Shown: one piece after another, positions 6,695 through 12,369 of the stretch
How positions within the stretch are numbered: position 1 is the first letter of the stretch
Layout: every line of letters starts with the position of its first letter
Assembly: GCA_036272815.1 (NCBI GenBank)
Contig: DATAYA010000222.1
Span: 1-12,369 of the forward strand
DNA: 12,369 nt
Direction of reading: 5' to 3'
DNA from: DATAYA01 sp036272815
GTDB lineage: Bacteria > Pseudomonadota > Alphaproteobacteria > Acetobacterales > Acetobacteraceae
Notes under the pieces: generated by a model
What the model was told of the DNA's origin: nothing
Databases searched by the model: none
The model's input: only the letters and a program-made list of their open reading frames with translations
Translations under genes and position numbers: made by a program

Positions 6695-7261
6695 ATGAAG
6701 CAGCAGGCGAACCTGATCCGCGCCGGCCAGGTGATCGAGCACGACGGCCGCCGCTGGACCGTGCTCAAGCAGCAGATCATCACCCCCGGCAAGGGCGGCG
6801 CCTTCATCCAGGTCGAGATGCGCGACTTGCGCAGCGGCAACAAGACCAACGAGCGCTGGCGCACCGCCGATACTGTCGAGCGGCTGATGACCGACCAGAA
6901 GGAATACACCTACTCCTACACCGATGGCATCAACCTCGTGCTGATGGACCCGGAGACATTCGAGCAGGCGATGATCCCGGTCGAGATGATGGGAGATGCC
7001 GCGCCCTTCTTGCAGGACAACATGCAGGTCACCGTCGATCTGGTGGAGGGCGACCCGGTCGCGGTCCATCTGCCGCCCTCCGTCGTCCTGGAGGTGGTCG
7101 AGGCCGATCCGGTGGTGCGCGGGCAGACCGCCGCCTCGTCCTACAAGCCGGCCAAGCTTTCCAACGGCGTGCGCACGATGGTGCCGCCCTTCGTCGAGAC
7201 CGGCGAGCGGATCGTCGTCAAGACCGAGGACGGCAGCTACGTGGAGCGTGCCCGCGGATGA
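6695..7261 (+). CDS. efp: elongation factor P
   Basis: EF-P binds the ribosome between the P and E sites and promotes peptide bond formation at consecutive prolines. At 188 residues it is the usual length, with three beta-barrel domains. The domain I loop TPGKGGAF (30-37) carries Lys33, equivalent to E. coli Lys34, which EpmA/EpmB modify; both genes lie upstream. The N-terminal QANLIRAGQVIEHDG and domain II NERWRTADTVERL are typical. The C-terminal segment (PPFVETGERIVVKTEDGSYVERA) closes domain III. ATG 6695 is the standard start; only a weak purine stretch (GAGAG) precedes it. The upstream 256 bp contain no intact gene, only the N-terminal part of the PEP-CTERM remnant on the opposite strand, so the efp promoter probably lies within that debris. 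The inositol monophosphatase gene follows after 31 bp. Confidence 0.97.
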   Translation: MKQQANLIRAGQVIEHDGRRWTVLKQQIITPGKGGAFIQVEMRDLRSGNKTNERWRTADTVERLMTDQKEYTYSYTDGINLVLMDPETFEQAMIPVEMMGDAAPFLQDNMQVTVDLVEGDPVAVHLPPSVVLEVVEADPVVRGQTAASSYKPAKLSNGVRTMVPPFVETGERIVVKTEDGSYVERARG

Positions 7262-7292
7262 GGCGAAGGCAGAGTCCTGGCCTTGTTTCCTG

Positions 7293-8135
7293 ATGGCGCA
7301 ACGGCTTTCCGCGCATATGAACGTCATGGCCAACGCGGCGCAGAAGGCCGCGAAACGCCTGCTGCGCGACTTCAACGAGGTCGAGCAACTCCAGGTCAGC
7401 ATCAAGGGACCGTCGGATTTCGTCAGTCAGGCCGATCTGCGCGCCGAGCAGACGCTGCGCGAGGAGCTGGAACGCGCACGGCCGGGCTATGCCTTCCTGA
7501 TGGAGGAGAGCGGCGCGTCGGGATCGGAGAACTGGGCCTGGCGCTGGGTGGTCGATCCGCTGGACGGCACCACCAACTTCCTGCACGGCATCCCGCATTG
7601 GGCGATCAGCATCGGGCTCGAACGGCGGCGGCCGGACGGCGGCGCGGAACTGGCCGCGGGGCTCATCCTCGCGCCCGCCTCGGGCGAGATGTACTGGGCC
7701 GAGAAGGGTGCGGGCGCCTTCGTCAACGAGCGGCGGCTGCGGGTCTCGGCCCGGCGTGAGCTGAAGGACGCGGTGTTCGGGACCGGCATCCCGTTTGCGG
7801 CCGTCGCCGCGTCAAGGCGGCTGGCCTTCGCCCGCACGCTCGGCGTGCTGATGCCGCAGGTGGCGGGCATCCGGCGGTTCGGCGCGGCGGCGCTCGATCT
7901 CGCCTGGGTCGCATCGGGACGGTTCGACGGCTACTGGGAACTCGGCATCAGGCCATGGGACTGGTGCGCAGGCGCATTGCTGGTCCGCGAGGCGGGCGGC
8001 TTCGTCACCGACGCCGCGGGCGGCGAGCCCGATCTGGCGGCGGGCGACGTGGTGGCGGGCAACGCCCACCTGCACGCGAAGCTGCGCGCGGTGGTGGCCG
8101 ACGGCGTCGCCGCTGCGGAAGGCCGTGCGGCGTGA
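7293..8135 (+). CDS. inositol monophosphatase family protein (SuhB-like)
   Basis: Protein of 280 residues, normal for the Mg2+-dependent inositol monophosphatase family, which hydrolyses inositol-1-phosphate and related sugar phosphates. Metal-binding motifs are present: EESG with Glu71, then VVDPLDGTTNFLHG (86-99) with Asp88 and Asp91, and the C-terminal PWDWCAGALLVREAGG (221-236) with Asp223. SuhB homologues also act as non-enzymatic partners of transcription antitermination complexes, so the cellular role cannot be fixed from sequence. ATG 7293 gives a natural N-terminus; internal ATGs at 7317 and 7326 are possible. It lies 31 bp after efp and is likely cotranscribed with it. No good Shine-Dalgarno site is seen. 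Confidence 0.92.
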   Translation: MAQRLSAHMNVMANAAQKAAKRLLRDFNEVEQLQVSIKGPSDFVSQADLRAEQTLREELERARPGYAFLMEESGASGSENWAWRWVVDPLDGTTNFLHGIPHWAISIGLERRRPDGGAELAAGLILAPASGEMYWAEKGAGAFVNERRLRVSARRELKDAVFGTGIPFAAVAASRRLAFARTLGVLMPQVAGIRRFGAAALDLAWVASGRFDGYWELGIRPWDWCAGALLVREAGGFVTDAAGGEPDLAAGDVVAGNAHLHAKLRAVVADGVAAAEGRAA

Positions 8136-8184
8136 TCCGTCTCGATTGAGCGGCACGGGCGGCTCGGCTAGGGTGCACGTCTTG

Positions 8185-9000
8185 ATGAAGCTCCTGGTGG
8201 TCCCGCTGCTACTGCTGGCCGCCGTCCCGGCGGCTGCGCAGGTGACGGTGAACAACGGCGCGTTGCAGAGTCTCGGGCCGAGGCACGCGGCGGCGATGCG
8301 CCACGCGCCGCCGCCGCCGCACCGGATCCTGCCGCGTCCCGTGCCGCAGAGGCTCGCCTCGCGGCCGTTGCCAGTCCCGCCGATCCCGCCCGACCAGATC
8401 GCCGCCGGGAAGCCGGGTGTGAAGCCGGGTGCGAAGCCGGGAACGCCCGCGCCGACGATCGCCGCGACGCGCGCCGGGCCGATGCCGATTCCCGCGGCAC
8501 CGCCGCCCGGGGCGAGTCTCGCTCCGCCCGTGATGGCGATGCCCGTGCATCCGCCGCCGCCGCCGCCGCCGGTACCGGTGAAGGCCGACGCCGCCGGCAG
8601 CGCCACCGCCGTGCCCGGCGGCCTGCGGGTGACGTTCGGGCCGGGCAGTGCGGACCTCAATCCCTCGACGGAGGCGGCGCTGCTGTCCTTCGCCGAGGCG
8701 ACGCGCGCCGACAGCGCGGGCATCGACGTGGTCGCGACCGCGCCCGGCGTCGCCGACGATCCTTCGACGCCGCGGCGGCTGTCGCTGTCGCGGGCCCTGG
8801 CGGCGCGCGCAGTGCTGATCTCGGCGGGCATCCCCTCTCCGCGCATCTATGTCCGCGCGATGGGCAGCCTGATCGGCCGCGGACCGCCGAACCGCGTCGA
8901 CCTCGTGCTGCGCGGCGGCGTGCAGCCGGCGACCCCCGGACAAGCGGCCGCCGGACCAGCGACCGCCGGGCAGGCGACCCCCGGGCAGGCCACCCCATGA
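8185..9000 (+). CDS. secreted proline-rich protein with a degenerate OmpA-like domain
   Basis: Protein of 271 residues. A Sec signal peptide (MKLLVVPLLLLAAVPAAAQ) probably ends near AAA-Q at 18-19. Residues 40-135 form a proline/alanine linker with a KPG repeat (76-87) and seven consecutive prolines (123-129), apt substrates for EF-P help. Residues 147-243 resemble the OmpA C-terminal fold (LRVTFGPGSADLNPSTEAAL, LSLSRALAARAVLISAGIP, NRVDLVL). The Arg before Ala in LSRA matches the conserved peptidoglycan-binding Arg, but the usual GHTD/GYTD is replaced by ATAPGVADD, so diaminopimelate binding may be weakened or lost. The tail is a short ATPGQ repeat. ATG 8185 is chosen because it starts the signal peptide. 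The stop overlaps the next start as ATGA, so it probably works with that membrane pair. Confidence 0.82.
   Translation: MKLLVVPLLLLAAVPAAAQVTVNNGALQSLGPRHAAAMRHAPPPPHRILPRPVPQRLASRPLPVPPIPPDQIAAGKPGVKPGAKPGTPAPTIAATRAGPMPIPAAPPPGASLAPPVMAMPVHPPPPPPPVPVKADAAGSATAVPGGLRVTFGPGSADLNPSTEAALLSFAEATRADSAGIDVVATAPGVADDPSTPRRLSLSRALAARAVLISAGIPSPRIYVRAMGSLIGRGPPNRVDLVLRGGVQPATPGQAAAGPATAGQATPGQATP
8410..8445 (+). repeat. three 12-bp tandem units encoding KPG repeats
   Basis: Three consecutive 12-base units, AAGCCGGGTGTG, AAGCCGGGTGCG and AAGCCGGGAACG, encode KPGV, KPGA and KPGT in the linker of the secreted OmpA-like protein. They are near-identical, suggesting recent slippage expansion. Confidence 0.8.
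8929..8997 (+). repeat. 15-bp tandem repeat at the 3' end of the OmpA-like gene
   Basis: Four full units (starting at 8929, 8944, 8959 and 8974) and one partial unit of 15 bases encode ATPGQ, AAAGP, ATAGQ, ATPGQ and ATP. The last partial unit runs into the overlapping start codon of the next gene, so copy-number change would alter the tail length and the sequence just upstream of that start while keeping frame. Confidence 0.8.
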
Positions 9001-10157
9001 CCCGTCCGATCCACTACTTGATCCGCATGGTCCTGTTTCTGGTCGCGGTCGCGGTGGTGGCCGCGCTGCTGAGCAAGACGCTGGTGCAGGCCTTCGTCAA
9101 CAATCCGCTGCTCAACTCGCTGATCCTGGCGATCCTCGTGATCGGGATTGCGCTGACGCTGCGGCAGGTGGCGCGGCTGACCGCAGAGGTGAACTGGGTC
9201 GAGACGTTCCAGCAGTCACGCATCCGGCTCGCGACACTGCCCCCGCCGCGGCTGCTGGCGCCGATGGCCTCGATGCTCGCCTCGCGCGGCCACAAGGGGC
9301 GCGACGGGCACGACCGCTTCACCCTCTCCGCGCCCGCGATGCGCAGCCTGCTCGACGGCATCGCGAGCCGGCTCGACGAGAGCCGCGAGCTGTCGCGCTA
9401 TCTGACCGGGCTGCTGATCTTCCTCGGCCTGCTCGGCACCTTCTGGGGGCTGCTGCTGACGGTGCATTCGGTCTCGGCGGTGATCGGCAGCATGTCGGTC
9501 GGCTCCGGCGACATCAATGCGATGTTCGAGCAACTGAAGTCCGGGCTGGCGCGGCCGCTGCAAGGGATGGGCACCGCGTTCTCGGCGTCGATGTTCGGGC
9601 TCTCCGGCGCGCTGGTGCTGGGCTTTCTGGACCTCACCGCAGGGCAGGCGCAGAACCGTTTCTTCAACGAACTGGAGGAATGGCTCGCAGGACTGACCCG
9701 GCTCTCCTCGGGCGTGCTCGGGGCGGAGGGCGAGGGCTCGGTGCCGCTCTACGTGCAGGCGCTGCTGGAGCAGACCGCCGAGAACATGGAGGGGTTGCAG
9801 CACATCCTGACGCGCGGCGAGGAGGGCCGCGGGCAGGCGAACCAGGCGGTGCTGATGCTGACCGAGCGGCTGGGAACGCTGTCGGACACGATGCGCGCGA
9901 GCCAGCAGCTCATGCTGCGGATCGCGGAAAGCCAGGCGCAGCTCGGGCCGGCGATGCAGCGGCTGGCGGATCGCGGCGCCGACGACGCGACGCGCGGGGA
10001 TGTGACGCGGGGCCATCTGCGCAACATCGAGATGTACCTGCAACGGCTTCTGGGCGAGAGCGAGCAGGGGCGGATCCAGATGACGGCCGACCTGCGCAAC
10101 GAGATCCGGGTGCTGACGCGCACGATCGCGGCGCTGGCCGAGGGGCAGCCACAGTGA
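8997..10157 (+). CDS. MotA/TolQ/ExbB-type proton channel membrane protein
   Basis: Protein of 386 residues. Two hydrophobic segments lie near the N-terminus (about 9-27 and 39-56), then a cytoplasmic stretch of about 80 residues, then TM3 (136-156, GLLIFLGLLGTFWGLLLTV) and TM4 (191-212). TM4 is preceded by the family signature LQGMGTAFSASMFGLSGALV (188-207). This TM3/TM4 pair is the conserved core of the MotA/TolQ/ExbB family, which forms a pentamer around a MotB/TolR/ExbD dimer and uses proton flow to do work. The C-terminal 170 residues are polar and probably helical. ATG 8997 overlaps the previous stop (ATGA). The MotB-like partner follows after 22 bp. There are no flagellar or tonB/tol genes nearby, so the load it drives is unknown. 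Confidence 0.88.
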   Translation: MTRPIHYLIRMVLFLVAVAVVAALLSKTLVQAFVNNPLLNSLILAILVIGIALTLRQVARLTAEVNWVETFQQSRIRLATLPPPRLLAPMASMLASRGHKGRDGHDRFTLSAPAMRSLLDGIASRLDESRELSRYLTGLLIFLGLLGTFWGLLLTVHSVSAVIGSMSVGSGDINAMFEQLKSGLARPLQGMGTAFSASMFGLSGALVLGFLDLTAGQAQNRFFNELEEWLAGLTRLSSGVLGAEGEGSVPLYVQALLEQTAENMEGLQHILTRGEEGRGQANQAVLMLTERLGTLSDTMRASQQLMLRIAESQAQLGPAMQRLADRGADDATRGDVTRGHLRNIEMYLQRLLGESEQGRIQMTADLRNEIRVLTRTIAALAEGQPQ

Positions 10158-10179
10158 TCCCGCGCACCGGACCCGCCTG

Positions 10180-11604
10180 ATGGCCGGACGGCTGCGCAAC
10201 CGCGAGAGTGCGCTCTCCCCCTGGCCCGGCTACGTGGACGCGCTGTCCACGCTGCTGATGGTCATCATCTTCGTGCTGCTGGTGTTCGTGCTGGCGCAGG
10301 CGTTCCTGTCGCTGGCGCTGTCGCGGCGCGACCAGGCGCTCACGCAGCTCAATCAGCAGGTGGCACAGATCAGCCAGATGCTGTCGCTCGAACGCGGCAA
10401 GGCGACCGACCTGCAAGCCTCGGTCGCGGGGCTCGATCGCGAGCTGGCCGCCTCCGCCGCGTCGCGGCAGGACCTGGAGCAGAAGCTTGCCGCGATGCAG
10501 GCGAACAGCCGCAAGCTCGCCGCCGACCGCGACGCGCTGGCGGCGGCGAAGCAGGCGCTCGCGGCGCAGCTCGCCGACCAGACGGCGCAGGCGCAATCGG
10601 CGGGCGCGCGCGCGAGCGCGCTGCAATCGCAGCTCGCACAGGCAGCGATCAAGGCCGATGCCGAGGGGCAGGCCAGTGCCGCGGTCGCCGGACAGCTCAA
10701 TGACGCGCGCGCGGAGCTGGCGGCGGCGCGGGCGCAGCTGGCACAGATGAAGGTGCAGATGGCGACGCTGGACCGCACGGTCGCGGTCGGCAAAGCGACG
10801 ATCGCGGAGAAGCTCTCCGACCTCGCGAAGCTCGCGAACCAGGTCGAGGCGCTGACGGCGTTGCGCGACCAGCTCGAGCGCCAGACGCAGCAGGCGGCGG
10901 CGAAGTCGCTCACGGATCAGCAGATGCGCGCGGCGATGGCGGCGGAGCTTGCCGGCGAGCAGAAATTCTCGACCAGTGCGAAGGCGCAGATCGCGCTGCT
11001 GAACGCACAGGTGAGCCAGATGCGCCAGCAGCTTGCGGCGGTGAGTGCCGCCCTTGGCGTGGCCGAAAAGACCGATGTCGGCAAGGACGTGCAGATCGCC
11101 GATCTCGGGCGCCGGCTCAACATCGCGCTGGCGAGCAAGGTGCAGGAGCTGGAGAAATACCGTTCCGACTTCCTGGGCAAGCTGCGCGCCGTCCTGGCGA
11201 ACCGATCCGGCATCCGCGTCGTCGGCGACCGGTTCGTCTTTCAGAGCGAGGTTCTTTTTCCCTCCGGCAGCGCCGATCTCAGTGCTGCCGGAACCGATCA
11301 GATCAACCAGATCGCCACCACGATCAAGCAGATCGCGAAGGAGATCCCGCCCGGCCTGCACTGGATCCTGCGCGTCGACGGCCATACCGACCGCGAGGCC
11401 GTCTTGAACGGCACATACGCCGACAACTGGGACCTGTCGGCGGCGCGGGCGATCAACGTGGTGAAGCTGCTGATCGCCGACGGCGTGCCGCCGAACCGGC
11501 TGGCAGCGGCGGCCTTCGCGCAATATCAGCCGCTCGACCCGGTGCACACGCCGGCGGCCTATGCGAAGAACCGGCGGATCGAGTTGCGGCTGACGGAACG
11601 TTGA
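10180..11604 (+). CDS. MotB-like stator protein with a long coiled coil and OmpA peptidoglycan-binding domain
   Basis: Protein of 474 residues. A short cytoplasmic N-terminus leads into one membrane helix (about 19-45). Asp20 in WPGYVDALSTLLM lies at the position of the proton-accepting Asp of MotB/TolR/ExbD. Residues about 48-330 are Ala/Gln/Leu-rich with strong heptad character, a predicted coiled coil. The C-terminal OmpA domain (about 345-472) has RVDGHTDRE (398-406), LSAARAINVVKLL and KNRRIELRL, retaining the conserved Asp404 and Arg of peptidoglycan binders. The pairing with the preceding ExbB-like gene indicates a stator complex fixed to the cell wall. Classical MotB (about 300 residues) lacks such a coil. 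Zorya ZorAB is a comparable MotAB-derived pair, but no zorC/zorD genes are present. Start ATG 10180; no strong Shine-Dalgarno sequence. Confidence 0.9.
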   Translation: MAGRLRNRESALSPWPGYVDALSTLLMVIIFVLLVFVLAQAFLSLALSRRDQALTQLNQQVAQISQMLSLERGKATDLQASVAGLDRELAASAASRQDLEQKLAAMQANSRKLAADRDALAAAKQALAAQLADQTAQAQSAGARASALQSQLAQAAIKADAEGQASAAVAGQLNDARAELAAARAQLAQMKVQMATLDRTVAVGKATIAEKLSDLAKLANQVEALTALRDQLERQTQQAAAKSLTDQQMRAAMAAELAGEQKFSTSAKAQIALLNAQVSQMRQQLAAVSAALGVAEKTDVGKDVQIADLGRRLNIALASKVQELEKYRSDFLGKLRAVLANRSGIRVVGDRFVFQSEVLFPSGSADLSAAGTDQINQIATTIKQIAKEIPPGLHWILRVDGHTDREAVLNGTYADNWDLSAARAINVVKLLIADGVPPNRLAAAAFAQYQPLDPVHTPAAYAKNRRIELRLTER

Positions 11605-11612
11605 GGCCGGAG

Positions 11613-11864
11613 ATGCTGGAGCTGCGTCCGAACTGCGAATGCTGTGACCGCGATCTGCCGCCGGACAGCCCCGATGCCTTCATCTGCACCTTCGAATGCA
11701 CGTTCTGCGCGGACTGCGCGGCAGGCGTCCTGAAACGGCGATGCCCGAACTGCACGGGCAATCTCGTCGCGAGGCCAATCCGGCCGGCGCACCTGCTTGC
11801 GCGCGCGCCGGCTTCGACGAAGCGGATCGTCAAGCCGGAGGGCTGCAACCCGGCCGCGACGTGA
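11613..11864 (+). CDS. DUF1272 small cysteine-rich protein
   Basis: Protein of 83 residues. The first 55 match the DUF1272 family: MLELRPNCECCDRDLPPDS, then ICTFECTFCADCA and RRCPNCTGNLVARPIRP. Nine cysteines (8, 10, 11, 25, 29, 32, 35, 44, 47) sit in a zinc-ribbon/RING-like spacing, implying metal binding. The family has no established function. The C-terminal 30 residues (HLLARAPASTKRIVKPEG) are less conserved. ATG 11613 is used because it begins the family signature and GGAG immediately precedes it; TTG 11601 is a longer alternative. It starts 8 bp after the MotB-like stop, so it may be the last gene of that operon, or an independent gene that reads on from it. Confidence 0.88.
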   Translation: MLELRPNCECCDRDLPPDSPDAFICTFECTFCADCAAGVLKRRCPNCTGNLVARPIRPAHLLARAPASTKRIVKPEGCNPAAT

Positions 11865-11937
11865 CGATCCGAGTTCGGACGCGGAGCGGCCGGCCATCAC
11901 GCGAACAAAGGCGCCCGGGCCCCGGTCCAGGTATGGG

Positions 11938-12369
11938 TCAGGCCACGAGCATGAGGTCGGTGTCGCCGGTCGCCTCGCCGGCGGCCGTCAGCATCGCATG
12001 GACCTGGCCGCGGTGGTGGGTCTGGTGGTTGAACATATGTGCCACGAGCAGGCCGCGCGGACGGCGTATCTCGCGCTGGGCGGCGCCGCTGAACCAGGTC
12101 TGATCCTCGGCGAGCCAGGCCGGGTCGAGGCGCGCGGCCCAGTCCCGCAGGCGGGCGTCGTCGGCCTCGCGGGCCGTTCGCAGGTCGGCGAAATCCGCGA
12201 TCAGGCCGGCGCTTTCGTGGAGCGGGACCGGCGGCTTTTCCCAGCCGTCGAAGCGCGACATCCACATGCGGTCGGCCCACAGGAGATGGTTGAGCGTGCC
12301 GTGGATCGAGCGCCAGAACGCGCCGCGGTCCTGCCGCCTCTCCGCGTCGGTCAGGCGCCCGGCCGCGTC
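11938..12369 (-). CDS. DinB family protein (5' end outside window)
   Basis: The C-terminal 143 residues of a DinB-like four-helix bundle protein; the frame stays open to the right edge, so its start is outside. Family marks are FWRSIHGTLNHLLWADRMWM and the C-terminal HMFNHQTHHRGQVHAML, whose histidines together form the divalent-metal site typical of DinB/YfiT-like proteins. These are putative metal-dependent transferases or thiol-dependent enzymes; most members have no known substrate. The stop (11940-11938) faces the end of the DUF1272 gene across 73 bp. A GCCCGGGC palindrome lies in that gap, but no clear terminator. Confidence 0.85.
   Translation of the reverse strand, partial: DAAGRLTDAERRQDRGAFWRSIHGTLNHLLWADRMWMSRFDGWEKPPVPLHESAGLIADFADLRTAREADDARLRDWAARLDPAWLAEDQTWFSGAAQREIRRPRGLLVAHMFNHQTHHRGQVHAMLTAAGEATGDTDLMLVA

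Noticed and set aside
6347..7405. 352-codon minus-strand frame covering efp
   Set aside because: Antisense to an unmistakable EF-P; only the part before 6654, in another frame, holds the PEP-CTERM remnant.
7812..8846. 344-codon minus-strand Gly/Ala-rich frame
   Set aside because: Antisense to inositol monophosphatase and the proline-rich linker; its glycine runs are the complement of proline codons.
9910..11547. 545-codon minus-strand frame opposite the MotB-like gene
   Set aside because: Arg/Leu/His-rich shadow of the coiled coil; no domain or plausible initiation context.
8997..11604. Zorya-type anti-phage system (ZorAB)
   Set aside because: The pair is MotAB-like, but the neighbours are a secreted OmpA-like protein and DUF1272, with no ZorC, ZorD or ZorE; the long coil is in the MotB-like partner, not the channel protein.
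11865..11937. Possible terminator at the GCCCGGGC palindrome between convergent genes
   Set aside because: Eight-base palindrome without loop or T-run; expected by chance in such GC-rich DNA.

Overview
The window is a GC-rich stretch (by eye near 70% G+C, with G or C in almost every third codon position) of a bacterial chromosome. It probably comes from an alphaproteobacterium, most likely of the Acetobacteraceae/Rhodospirillales type. The grounds are codon usage, GTG starts, the pairing of a complete EpmA/EpmB/EF-P set with an inositol monophosphatase, a PEP-CTERM gene remnant, and a type III polyketide synthase operon. The taxonomic call is inference. No tRNA, rRNA, CRISPR array or intact mobile element was seen.

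Layout. Positions 2-196 hold the 3' end of an unidentified + strand gene. Converging on it is a tight minus-strand operon (3063 down to 213): type III polyketide synthase, SAM-dependent methyltransferase, FAD-dependent oxidoreductase. Both junctions overlap by four bases (ATGA, then GTGA). The gene order matches phenolic-lipid operons of the srsABC kind, so an alkylresorcinol/alkylpyrone-type lipid that is methylated and then oxidised or reduced is the likely product. A 147-bp divergent region containing a 9-bp inverted repeat separates this operon from a 46-codon gene whose product resembles the N-terminus of release factor 1.

Positions 3373-7261 are centred on elongation factor P. epmA (lysine ligase; minus strand, followed by a small lipoprotein gene) and epmB (radical-SAM lysine aminomutase; plus strand) diverge from a 30-bp gap. 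efp itself lies further along the plus strand and is followed by an inositol monophosphatase gene. EpmB makes beta-lysine and EpmA attaches it to EF-P Lys33, easing ribosome stalling at proline runs. Between epmB and efp lies the decayed remnant of a HAF-repeat PEP-CTERM exported protein, with an in-frame stop and no N-terminus.

Positions 8185-11864 form a compact plus-strand cassette: a secreted proline-rich protein with a degenerate OmpA-like domain, a MotA/TolQ/ExbB-type membrane protein, a MotB-like protein with an inner-membrane anchor, a very long coiled coil and a good OmpA peptidoglycan-binding domain, and a small cysteine-rich DUF1272 protein. The middle pair looks like a proton-driven stator whose load is unknown; this is the best candidate in the window for an undercharacterised system. 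The right edge holds a convergent, truncated DinB-family gene.
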